From Sycon ciliatum (Eukaryota > Porifera > Calcarea > Leucosolenida > Sycettidae): a DNA stretch of 64,000 bases. The stretch covers positions 5,917,233 through 5,981,232 of the forward strand of contig NC_088646.1 of the NCBI RefSeq assembly GCF_964019385.1, written 5' to 3'. The notes under the pieces were generated by a model. It ran no database searches, had not been told where the DNA came from, and saw nothing but the letters and a program-made list of their open reading frames with translations. Of the stretch, positions 30,803 to 42,400 are shown piece by piece; within the stretch, counting starts at the first letter, position 1, and each line of letters starts with the position of its first letter. The position numbers and the translations under genes are program-made.

Positions 30803-31835
30803 TCAAGGCGCGACAAGGCTCTTAAAAAGGCGGAGGGAAGAAAGGTCCTTAGCTTCTTGGGGAAGTGCCAGCCACGCAGAGTACGCAGTGAAAAGGGGAG
30901 AGTGAAGTAGAAAGGAGGACTTGGGTTTCGGAAGGGAAAGGGAGTTTCTCGTGCTACGGGAAGAAAACCAGTTGAAACAGTGGAGGTGAGGTGGACACAG
31001 ATTGAGTTTGAGAGAATGGATAAGGGTGACAAGATGTGAATTACGTCTCTTAGACAAAGGGGTAGTGTGAGCAAGGGCATAAAGGGTGGAAGATGGGAGC
31101 ATGCGGGGTTTCCGGAGGAGGATTTTTAGAACTTTTTTGTGCTGAATTTCGAGCTTTTCAGCACGGGTTGTGGAAATTCCAGCCCAAGCAGTATCTGCAT
31201 AATCAAAAATGGGGCGTATGTAAGCTGAGTAAAAGAGGAGTTTACAAGAGATTGGGAGATGGTAACAGTGAGAAGAGAGGATTCCTAAAGATGAACTTGA
31301 TCGTTTACATATGTAATCGATGTGGGGTTCCCATGAAAGATTAGAGTCAATGAAAATGCCAAGATGCTTATGGCTGGAGACTATGTCTATAGGCTGGGGG
31401 AAAGTGGGATGGAGGAGGGGCGGAACATCGGGCTGAGAAGGAAAGAGCATGATTTTAGTTTTAGACAGATTGGGCGATAACCGCCAAGACGACATCCAGG
31501 AAATTACTCTTTGAATCCCGTTAGCTAGGTTACTCATCAGGCCAGTGATGTTAGGAGATGCCCGTAGGAGCGTTGTGTCGTCTGCGAATAGTGATGTGCC
31601 CGGGGCAGCTGCGGGCAGATCATTGACGTATAAGATAAAAAGAAGGGGGCCGAGGATGGAACCCTGGGGAACTCCGGATAGTACTGTTGTGTCGGCTGAG
31701 GACGTCCCATGTACCGTGACGTACTGCGTTCGCCCAGTTGTAGGTAAGATGTCAGCCATAGCAGGGGATTGCCGTCTACAGTAAACGATCCACAAAGCTT
31801 GGCCACATGTCGGTCCATGTTGTGAGTAGGCCGAA
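30803..31835 (-). pseudogene. LINE reverse transcriptase fragment, frameshifted
   Basis: On minus, a frame encodes the core and C-terminal part of a non-LTR reverse transcriptase: RTQYVTVHG, LSGVPQGSILGPLLFILYVN, SLFADDTTLL with the catalytic ADD, LSKTKIMLF, HKHLGIFIDSNLSWEPHI and a C-terminal region with SKRRNSHLVTLIHSL. Upstream, the conserved WLTSYL segment continues in another frame (31818 to about 31745), so there is at least one frameshift. Endonuclease and N-terminal parts are absent. It is a dead, 5'-truncated copy. Confidence 0.85.
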
Positions 31836-32235
31836 CGGGAAGGATCGGTGTAGGATGTCAGGACTCGTTGCGGGGAGGGGTTTGACAACTGGAAGGCATT
31901 CATTGATTGGGAGTGTTTCACTTGATGTTGGTGGCGGATTCTGGGGTGGGCGGGCTCAGGGGTAGCAGGTGGCAGCATGTCGGGTCAGCTGGGCCGGACC
32001 GGAAATGTAGTGCAGTTTGAACAGGTAGCACAGTCCCGAGACTTGCCGACGCACTGATAACTTGGGAGCATGGTCCCAGCTCCAATGCTGCGCACTGCGT
32101 GTGACACCGTTGCTGGATGCGGTCAACCTTCGCGAGGTTGGACCGGGCTGCGCTTTGCCAGACTATAATCGACTAGGGCCTAAGTAGGGGACCGGGAGCA
32201 TATTCCAGTGGGACAAGCCCGGTTCGGGCCCTCTG
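31836..32235 (-). mobile_element. C-terminal tail of a second LINE copy
   Basis: Read on minus, one frame gives RRQVSGLCYLFKLHY, then GPAQLTR and a Pro/Arg/His-rich run ending RVLTSYTDPSRSAYS. This matches the usual end of non-LTR RT proteins (an RR...L..LYK.H segment, then LLPP and S..Y). It lies directly upstream, on the same strand, of the RT fragment below 31835, so two truncated LINE copies appear joined head to tail. Confidence 0.5.
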
Positions 32236-33261
32236 TATTCTAAAGGGGGGGGGGGAGGGGCGTCCGAAAGTCTTCGATTTGCCCCAGCGATCTTCGCTAC
32301 GTAGTTCGTTCGTCTCGGGTGATTCTTCTGTTCTCTATATTCTCTCAGCCGTTTAACATGCAGGGTTGTTTCAACTAATAATAGAAGAAAAAAGGACCAA
32401 GGAACTACATGTACACTGTACAATCATGTACATCCAAGTGCATTCCTGTTTCAACTTTCAAAGGGCTTATGGTTGTAGTCACAGTTCACACACAAGTAGA
32501 CTGGTGTGTCGTTCGCATTCTTACCCGCTGTTATCCTCCTGTCTAAATAAGCATGTTAGTTAAAGTTATCAAGCAAGGCTTGCATATGATTATGAGTTTA
32601 GCACTTGCAGGTGGTGAACAAACCGCCGCGATCGCCATTGTAGATCTACATGACGTACATGCACAGTCGTGCACAAGATCTAACCGTCACTCAGTGTTCT
32701 TACCTGCGCCGAGGCTACAATGATCCAGTCCCGATCTGTATGCTGTCCATGGTCCCGGTACCGCTACAACTGATTGTATGCACTGCTTCATCACTCAGTG
32801 CCCCTGCCTGCACTGACACTGAGTCTGTAATCTCCCTGTATCCTATTGTATTTTGTTACAATCATGTATTCACGGTATTTTGTATTGCCGCTATGTCGCC
32901 ACGTACAAATGTAGGTCGATACTCAGTGGAATTTCCAGTTTCCCACTGAGTCTGAACACGGTATATTATTGGCGTACACCGGCGCACACCGGATGTTACA
33001 GATAGTGGAGGGGCCTGGGCAAAAGTTCCTAGCTTGTGCCTTTTGCCGTTGAATGTTGAACGAGTTACGTGAAGCCACGGCCAGCTAGCTACAGTACAGG
33101 TCAGTAGGGAGAGTGCTGGCTGTATCCTGAAGTGAGCATTGTAAGTACAGTGGGTAGAAGGTCCATCATTATGCCGGAATGGTGAACCGTGCCTGGCCCT
33201 GTGTGATGGTCCACTGATGGACCTGATTCAAAACAATCCAAGTGATGATGGAACACCACAA

Positions 33262-33705
33262 GGGCGTCGGAACCGCACCGGCCGGGGCGGCCATGGCCGC
33301 CCCACTTTCTCGGCCGTTTTTTTTTTTTTTTTTTTTTTTAGCACACTGTACTGCAACAAAGCGCGAAGATCTCAGCGCAAACGTGGCAAATCCTTGTCCC
33401 CGATCGTGGTTTGTTGCAGAATCAAAAGTCCATGTACACTGAAATGGCACCAAATGCTTGGGAATGCTTGCAATTGGCTTCAATTTTTGAATTTTTTCCC
33501 GGGGGAGGGTAATGTTTGTCCCCGATCGTAGCATCTTCTTGGTTTTTTGCAGAATCAAAAAGTCTTCCATTGTAGTTACCGTACACTGAAATGGCACCAA
33601 ATGCCCGGAAATCGGCTTGCAATTGGCTTTAATTTTTGAAATTTTTTCCCGGACCCCCCTTCCATGGCCGCCCCACCTCCAAAGTCGTTCCGACGCGCCT
33701 GCACC
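33262..33705. mobile_element. Candidate DNA element with GC-rich inverted ends and internal duplication
   Basis: The left end GGGCGTCGGAAC and the right end GTTCCGACGCGCC are inverted, and both are followed inward by a GGGGCGGCCATGG-type motif. Between them, about 120-140 bp beginning GTCCCCGATCGT and ending AATTTTTGAA...TTTTTTCCCGG occurs twice in tandem. No coding capacity or clear target duplication. Confidence 0.45.
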
Positions 33706-34151
33706 ATAACCATGATAACGTCCGTACAGTTCTTGCCACAGAGCTCATACTAGTATTACTACTAGCCAGGTATAGTATAGGCCTAGTTGCCCCGGGTAAG
33801 AGGAAGTGGTCTTCTAGGCTATCGATCTCTGACTGCATACCATAGGTAGTCACCATGGTCACTAGCCAAGTACATGTACAGTCTTAGTAACTTAGTTAGG
33901 TAAGGTAGGTCGTTTCCTGTCCTTTTGTTTTGGCCTGCTGGACTGATCGGCTCGACTTTAGTTTAGGCTTAGCTGACCGCGTGCATTCACGCTCAGCATG
34001 CCAATGCAATGCACCGGCTTCACTCTGGATGGGACCGGGCCTACTGAGTACACCGAGTCAGACTCAATGGGTCATGCCCATGGCCCGGGACTCATGGCTC
34101 TTTTCAACATAGCAATCTGCATAAGGCTGGAGGGTTGTAAGATGTGTGAGT

Positions 34152-34165
<14 letters not shown>

Positions 34166-34182
<17 letters not shown>

Positions 34183-34226
34183 GTGTTATATACAATGTAT
34201 TTAACAATCCCCCCCCCCCCCCCCCC
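34166..34226. repeat. Poly-G/poly-C palindrome
   Basis: A run of about 17 G is followed after roughly 25 bp by a run of about 17 C. The two can pair into a hairpin or the G run can form a quadruplex. Confidence 0.7.
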
Positions 34227-35418
34227 GCCCGGCAATTGACTCCTTTGTACATGTCATGTAGATGATGACTACGTCGTACTGGTAGGGGTGCTGCAGGCGT
34301 CACTCAATGCATGGATACAAGGCACCCCGGCACTATAACACAAGGAAATCATTGTTTGTCTCCCTAGTCCATTGCACATATCGATGCTTTCGGCTGCAGG
34401 CGCGTAGCTCGCATAGGGCACGGGTGCCCCCCCCCCCCCCCCCCACACACACACACCCTAAAAATGTTGCCTAGGGTCAGCATGCACGTTATGACATGCA
34501 CAAGCAATCCTACACATACTTTGTGTGCGGCCGTGCACCTCCCCCCCCCCCCCACCTAAATAAAGGGGGAACAGCTACGCCCCTGGCCCTGGACTGGTTT
34601 GGAAATGCCGCTTGTTATTCCCTAGACTTCACTTCACTGCATACAATCATGCGTTCAGCCAGTCACCATAATCACTCGGACTCTGAGCTCCACTGATGAG
34701 ACTTTACAAGGGCAAAAAAGTAAAAAGAACAGCTAGCTGCCAGTGGTTTTCTTTTCAGAAGTAGGACGCGCCTGAATCTGCACCTCCCCCCCCCCCCCCC
34801 CGAACCATTCACATTCAAGGAGCACCGCAGCACTCTACAAACCATCCATTGCCCGCGGCTCATGATTGCCATCAGATCATTCACAATAGAGAAATAAATT
34901 ACGCTGTACTGATACTGTGTGTCGGTCGGGCCGGGCGGCATGCAGCCACAATATAGGATTCAGGTAAGGCAGTCATTGGTAGAATTTCAATCTGTGTGTG
35001 TATCGGTCGCCACAGGGCATATCAAATGAAAATGAAACTTGAAACAGGGCTGCCGGGAAAGGACCAAGGTGGGAAAGGGTTTGCTCTGATTTAGGGCGTC
35101 TGTCTAGGAAGGGAACGGGGCTGCAGTGAAATGATGTCTTGTTCAGTTTAGATAGCATTAGTAGCAACTTGATCAAGAAATTCCAGCCAGCATAGGTCAT
35201 ACAGAACTGAATACACAGACGAGGCAGCACAATGATATCATCTTTTAGTAAGGATATCAATTCGATCTTTTCATGTTTTCGCTCCCATATTTTTTACAGC
35301 CTACTTTACATGATATCTCGGCCGTTCAATTCAACAGGAATAGCATGCGGCAACATATATGTACTTGATCAACTGGGGAGTCGACGCCAGCACTGGTGCT
35401 GTGCCTTGTTGCCGGTCA

Positions 35419-38400
35419 CTATCTGTGTTGTTTATGCATGCTGTGCGGTATGCTCTCGCTGCTGTCTGCGGGCGTGTGTTGCATTGAGTTGACCGGCGGC
35501 TGGTGCTGCAAGGCGTGATCGCGGATGACCATGCCGCCAGTAGTCTTCATCAGATTGTTCAGGTAGCCTTGGAAGACCTGCAGCACGCCCTGCACCACCA
35601 GAACGCCGAAGCTGTGCGTGATCAGGCTGAATTGGCGCAGGCCAGGAAAGTTGACATTATCGTTGTCCCGGTCGGCTTCCTCCTGGTCCAGGTAGGACTG
35701 CAGCTGTACACTCAACTCGCTCGTCAATTGCCTGCACGCCAGTGGATGGTGGGGCACACGAATACGAAACAAACATAGTGGTAAAACAGCCTGATAACAT
35801 CCCAGTACAGTGTGTAATCACACAGTCTGTTCAATCACAAAAGGCATGCACAACCCAGGAATCAACACTCTGGTATAGTGTTATCACATATAGCTGACCC
35901 AGGAGCAGAAGGAAAGTTTTTCCATCCTCTTCTTGTTGGAAAATTGATAATACAGATTAAATGCATCATTCATGAAGAGTGTTGTATGCCAACATGTTCA
36001 AATCATGTTCCCTTGTCCTTTCTCACTACGATCTCCTTCTTCTTTTGCACTATCCATTGATTGACACTGTAGAATAAAGTGACCACATGTTAATTCCGCT
36101 TGTCCTCTTGATCTTGGTGCATTAAAAGTTCTCTTCACATTCGAGATCACTAGCAAGCATGCAGGCCATGCCGGCCATGCACCCCTATCAACACAGATCA
36201 CTAGCAAGCATGCAGGCCATGCACCCCTATCAACACAGTTCTGCGGAATCCATCAGACTGGTTGAATAACGAACGTACATTGCATTTTTGATTGCCTGCT
36301 GGCGATCATCAACCTGCTGCTGTCCGCCGTGCGAACCCATCATTGCTGATTGCTGTCGACATACAGTAGTGGCCAATTCGGCCGTCGGGAACATTTTACG
36401 ACAGATTCCATTGAACTGCGATGCTAGAGAGCGAGCTTCCTCTGGATGAAGAGAGAGAAGGAGAAAAAGGAAACGGAAAGGATGGTAAGAGTTGAGCATC
36501 ATACACGGCGCTTACGGCATCTCCTCCTTTTCATACTCTCATCACTAAGGTTTGGTGAAAGGATATGTCTTGAAAAAGAGGGGAAATTTTAAGGGAAAGA
36601 ACTAACCTTCGACCAGAGACGTCAACATTGAAGTTCCTGCTGCTTTCCGTCTGCCTGGTGGAAGATGAAGACCAATCTCCTCCAGTGCTCGGCGGAGGTC
36701 AGTACCTCCGTTACGAGCCTTGGCTCTGCGAGTGACAAAAACGGCGTACAGTATGACAGAGCGCCAATTAGATCAAAATTCCCCGCTGACAACAAATGAA
36801 GCTAATGATTTCCCCACAGACATTCAACTCAAGTTCAGCTGATACTTGATGAGAAAGCTGATTTTTGTAAGTCCAGCCCTTGCTTTTAGCATTCTCCTTT
36901 GTCCCATCCATCTTTGATGCGTTTCAGTTAGGCTATGGGCACACGAGACCAATGGTCGTGCGAGTTGGGAAAACCTCATCAGCATTGTAGCACCTCGCTG
37001 CCCCTACTCCCTGTGTCACTGTTAGTCTTGTTCTTCTGTCCTTGTCGCGTATTGCTTCATCTTGGGTTATCATTCGTCTTTGCTCCCCTTGTCTATAGGG
37101 CTATGTGTGACCCATAACAGAGAAAAAAGCAAAAAGGTCCCAAACAAGAAATGCGCACATTTCCATTGTCACTTACTTGCGAAGAACACCACCAAGAAGC
37201 GATGCATTCAGACACTCTGGAGGCGACAGTCGCCGCTGTATCTCTCCAATTGTCACGATGTATTTGCTGGCAGAGCCGAGGAGAGACAGGCGACCTGGAA
37301 CGGTGGTGAACTCGTCGCTGGGCTTCAGCTTCTGGCCGATGTGCCTGCTGAGGGGAAGATACTTGTGTGATGAGGATGCACCTGGAGGCAACATTGTTTG
37401 TAAAAAGAATATTTGCAAAAATACAATCACCTCTCAGAAGTAATCCCTGATATACATTTCGTATAATGTGGCAATAATCTATCGGTAGAAAACGATCTAC
37501 CGTTTTGTGCAGACATTCATGATTCATGAGGGCATGAAGTGCGAATATACCACGGCAAGAAGATTGTCTACGGCAAGTCGAGTATGGTTGTGAAATACCT
37601 CATTACTCATGGGAGGACTAGCTATAGCAACAATCCTACTTCACCTGAGCAAACAACAATGTACTAAATGCATGTCGCCCTCCCGGTAATCTGCACCGCT
37701 GCAGGCAGGCATGTTTACATGCCGGCTGTCTTTGAGTTTTAAGCTACTTGTAAGTGAGTGCCTACCTTCGCAATCCTCTCCGCCGGGTGAGCTGGTCTCA
37801 GGACTTGGCAGTGTGTCACCGGAGGAATTCTTTGGCTGAGGCCGACCACCATATTCCCCCTGAGATATCTAAAGAGGAGAGGGTGAAGCAGAAATATTTC
37901 TAAAACACCATTCAGTGTACACTGGCTAATCTCGGCCATGATGCTGAGTATTCTAGAGGTCGACACTGTAGAACCTAGGACTGTGACACACCAAAGAAAG
38001 TGTTGACTGAGTTGGACTAAGTTGGACTGAGTTGGACTGAGTTGGACTAAGTTGGACTGAGTTGGACTGAGTTGGACTGAGTTGGACTAAGTTGGACTGA
38101 GTTGGACTGAGTTGGACTGAGTTGGACTGAGTTGGACTGAGTTGGACTGAGTGTTGACTGAGTTTGTACACAAGGTGTTTTCTTGAAGGAAGGTTGTACT
38201 GTAAACCTACTTGGTCCAAAGTAGTTAGAGCAAGAACATCATAATAACTACTTAGCTACAAGCACGGTCGTGACTGTCATGATGCTCCCTAAATGAACAA
38301 TTTCTACTTTCTTGCCTATCACCTATTCAACAGAATATGCTGCCTACTAGCCCTTGCATGTGCATGTGGAAGAGAAGCATTGCTTCCCATCAAACGTACA

Positions 38401-39416
38401 TGTGCGTGCTGTTGTCTTCCGATCATGTCAAGCGATGCGGTCGGTTGCCATAGTCCGTTATCGGCGTGAAGCTGTGCCGCAGTCGGTGACGCTACCGTAG
38501 CCTGATCACCGTGTTCCGCTCCGGCATCGTAGCCGGCCATCTGTTGGGGCACCACGCCGTACTGGTGCGGCGTGGTTGCTACGGACTGTGCCTTGCCGTC
38601 GTCATAGTGAGCAGCCCTCGCGGGCATGTGATGAGAGTGCATGATGGCGACACCGGAGGATGGTGGCGGTGGCGTGATGAAGATGGAGCCGCGGTCGCCG
38701 TGAGCGGTCTGTGTGCCCGCTCCCATTTCACCGTAGAGAGGGCTACGGTGACCCATCCCATCAGGTGTCTGTGCCATCTCGCTCGGTCTCCTCACTTTGT
38801 ACGGTCCGTTGGGATAGTGCGAGTATTCGGCGTGTCCGGATTGCTTCATGGAGCGGTCGTCGTGACTGTAGTGGCTGTGTCGTGACGGATCCATGCTGGT
38901 CTGCAGCTGCTGTGGAGAGGTTGGGGTAGCCTGCATGCCGCCCGCACTGCCCATGTTGGGTGTTTGCTCGTAGGCGGACGTGTGGTTAGCGTGTGCACTG
39001 CTGTTCGTCATGGCCGGAATCAACGGCGGGGCTGCAGACCCATGCTGTATGGCTGCCTCGCGAGACACGGCATGATACGGCGCGTATCTGTGCTCCGTGC
39101 TGTGCTTGGCATGGCGATGAGGCATTGCACTGCCTGCTGGCTGGGTCTGTGCCAAAATTGGCATCGATGCTGCGGGCTCCACGACAATAGGCGCCGGAGT
39201 CAAGGTGCACGGTTGAGTTGCAATGTGATTTCCGTAGGCAACTGCCGCAGCAGCCGGCTCCGGCATTCGGGCTGGGTAAAATGTGTAGCCTCCCGGAGCT
39301 GCTGCATCCGCCTCGGTTGGTGTCATCTGCACGGAAAGCATGCACACAGGTGCAGCATGAAACACTGTAGCACTATTGGTAACTGCCACAGGCATTCCTA
39401 CTCTAGTCTCCATCAT
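35419..39416 (-). CDS. TFAP2: AP-2 family transcription factor
   Basis: AP-2 proteins bind GC-rich GCCN3GGC-type sites as dimers and control developmental genes. Coding exons on minus are 39416-38400, 37859-37766, 37381-37177, 36725-36607, 36441-36279 and 35731-35419, with matching phases (636 residues from the ATG at 39416). The diagnostic DNA-binding region is clear: [40 protein letters not shown] and then [39 protein letters not shown]. The helix-span-helix dimerisation part that follows is recognisable ([22 protein letters not shown]) but diverged. The N-terminal 339 residues are Ala/Gln/His/Pro-rich with no similarity I know, longer than in vertebrate AP-2. The start is uncertain: an AG acceptor lies directly before the ATG, so an upstream exon (perhaps at 45.4 kb) may contribute. 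Confidence 0.88.
36145..36238. repeat. Recent tandem duplication of about 45-50 bp
   Basis: GATCACTAGCAAGCATGCAG through CACCCCTATCAACACAG occurs twice in a row. The first copy has an extra CCGGCCATG. It lies 40 bp past the donor of the AP-2 exon at 36279-36441. Confidence 0.85.
37998..38160. repeat. 10-bp tandem repeat GTTGGACTGA
   Basis: About sixteen units with an occasional A for G, inside the AP-2 intron between 37859 and 38400. No spacers, so it is a minisatellite. Confidence 0.9.
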
Positions 39417-39479
39417 GCTATGAAAGAGCTATGGGTACCAAGAACATGTAATTCAGGTTATAAGCAGCTGGAAACGTGA

Positions 39480-42400
39480 AAAACTGAACTCATTTATTTT
39501 CGCTAATTCGGCCACTTTTGTCTACAGGAAATCCTGGCCGCGTCAAGTTCCTGATAATTATATAGATAGCAACTTAGGAACTCTTTGTGTGGGTATTGTC
39601 AGAAGCAGTTCTTTTGTGCAGCACTTCCTATTCAACCCTGTCTGACAGAAGCACATTGAAGTCAGCATTCAGCAGAAAGAGTGTTGTCAGGACTGGGCCA
39701 GTCTTGGAGCTAACACGACCCTTTTCATGTTTTCAATGGAGATTGGCCAGTGGCAGTACCCAGCATTTCCCTGCAGGCAGTACATTGGCCAGGATCTCCT
39801 CTACGCACATGTACATGCAGCACACGGTAGACCGTCTATGTGCTGCAGGGTGCAGGCCTGGGAGGGTGTGGGGCTTCACTGTACCTCAGGCAGGGAATTT
39901 GATTCCTGAGTGTGGTGCGGTGTGGTGGAGCTGAAGTCACATGATGTTGACTTGGGGTTAGTCTGGTCCTGCGGCATTTCGCATTAAAATATTTATCACC
40001 TGCTGAAACTGGCCTCCCCCTTGCTGCTTCAATTGGCCAGGAAATGATTTCCTGAGCACTAGTGGCTGATGAAGTTCACCTCAGGCAATATTCTCAAGCA
40101 GAAACGTCCCAAGAGTGCCACCCAAGGCAAGAAGACAAGCACCCTCTCTTGCAAACACTGACCAATGTCAAGAGATAGCCACTCAGCAGAATCCAAGTCA
40201 CACAGCAGGCTTAGCCATTCAGTTTCCTAACCAGATAACCTGGCTTGGCCGCCATGTTGTCCAGTCATTCTTTTTCACTGAACCTATTAAGCTAACTGGT
40301 AGATACAATGATGCATGCACAGCCTCCTCAGCAGATCAGCTATACTGCACTACATGTACAGACACTGTCTACCTGACCAGGTAGCCCAGTACTCCCAGTC
40401 ACAGTCCCTGCCACTCTGCATACTTGTACTAGGCTGGACCACTCACATGACATTGACCGCTGGCTCAGTGAGTGATCATGAATGGACGTGGATGCCACTG
40501 TGACCCCCCTCCCCCCCCCCCCTCCAGGACACCAGGAATTATTCCTAGTATTTATAGTAATTTTCTTCTAGATCTCCTACTAGGATGGCAACAGCCACTG
40601 CATCACGGGGTACAGCATGCAGCACGGACACCTTCAAGTTGTTTGTGTACAAACACACTGCCTACTGCTGGGCCAATACCAGTCACTACATCCATAACTT
40701 ATCATAAGTACATAATGTACTCTTGCTTCAAGTTCAACTGCACAGCCGACTGACCCTGAATTGGAGACAGTTATGAGTATACCTGACTAGTGACTCAGTC
40801 CTGTCCAGGAATGCCCCAGTCCAAAATCACCTCAAAGCAATTGAGCTGTGAGTAACAAGCTGCGTACACACTACATGACCTGTGGGCTTTTGGCTTTGCC
40901 TAATCACCACTGGAACACTGTATAATAACTAGAGGCATGGCCAGGAAAGTGCCACTCGACAGAGCAACATGCTGCAAAGAACCTATAATCACTGGACAAT
41001 GGGCTTTACAAAAGAACAACACCATCTTGCAACGACATTACCCTCCAAAGGGCACATGTCCAGACTCTGGGCTAATTAATTTTAGTTACAGGAAAGTGGA
41101 GCTGCAGCAGGCCATACTCACTGGAGTAGAGTACTCTACCAGTGTATGTCACATGCTCCTCGGAATGACAGCCATGCCTAGTGCATGTACATGTACTGAA
41201 ATAGCACATCCACTCAGTCCACGTGAAGTTGACATCATGAGGCTGCTCGGCAACTGGCTAGGTGTCCAGCACTTCTTGGGACCTGTTTACGTCAGAACCT
41301 GTACTACTATTACTATTACTATTACAGACTGTACTACTATAGTATACTGATAGTGTGGATGTTGGGACTGCCCGTCCAAGAAAGTGCTGCTTCTCCCTCT
41401 GACCCTCCCTACAGATATGCTGCCCCCAGGGGTCCTGCTGAAAAACAGGTGCAGGATTCAGAATGGCTGATTAGCAGTTCACTACTTAGTTAGAGCTCTG
41501 TCCGTATAGGAAATAGCCTCCTCAGAGACAGAGTATTGATTTCACTCTGACAGCTCAATGTACAGCATAACCATGTACTGCTATCACCAGGGTCCATAGT
41601 ATACATACATACATACATACATACATACATACATACATACATACATACATACATACATACATACATACATACATACATACATACATACATACATACATAC
41701 ATACATACACACATACATGTACATACTGTCACCAGGGTCCATGGTATAGACAAGGCATAACATGTCGCATTGGGATCAGCAGCATAGCAATGCTGAAACC
41801 TCAAAGTGTGCACTGCCACAAACGCCCTTCCACCAAAGCACTCTCTGAATAAGGGCTTGCATACCTGCATCAATGATCACTAGAATTGGCAATAAGGTAT
41901 ACTGAGTGACAGTACAGTTCTAGTGTCCTGTGGAAGACCTCCTTGTTCCTCCAGGCCGGCTGGGCTGGTGTCACTGACTGTCAGCACCGGTACACATACA
42001 CATGTCCCAAGGAGCATTCCCATATCAGACTGAGAGGCTGTGGAGGGTACCCCCTCCCTAGCCCTCCCTCTCCCTGGCTCCTAGTCCGTAGTGCATGTAG
42101 ATTGAGTACATGAACACCTTGCCAGCATTGTTTTCTGCGAGAGTGAAAATCACAGCATGGGGTGGCTGGGCCTGTCCATCCTGATTGAGTGCAAAGAGTA
42201 GCGTGTCATTTTCATTAGGATGTGAACATTACAGGGTATAGGCTCCAGGGGGTGTACAGGCTGCTGGGCAATATGCTACACGGCCCAAGGACGCATGGTG
42301 ACTTGGCATGGTGAAGTCACTGAGACTGGGACGTCCTTCCCTGCTTCAGTCAGTCCTGTGTAGTGTCAGGACTAGAGGCTCCCATCACACTAACAAACTA

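Larger units (their letters stand above)
32236..35418. other. Gene-free stretch rich in poly-G/poly-C runs
   Basis: No gene is recognised. It contains a fragment resembling the AGGACCAAGGAACTAC MITE near 32380, a candidate element at 33262-33705, and seven or more homopolymer G or C runs of 10-18 nt between 32246 and 34801. Confidence 0.5.

Noticed and set aside
37998..38160. 10-bp repeats as a CRISPR or iteron array
   Set aside because: No spacers or origin features; it is a minisatellite in an intron.
38511..39479. Plus-strand ORFs over the AP-2 N-terminal exon
   Set aside because: The minus frame is longer, phases with the AP-2 exons and ends at a good donor.
41490..41873. Cys/Met/Tyr/Val repeat ORF on minus
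   Set aside because: It is the CATA microsatellite read in frame.
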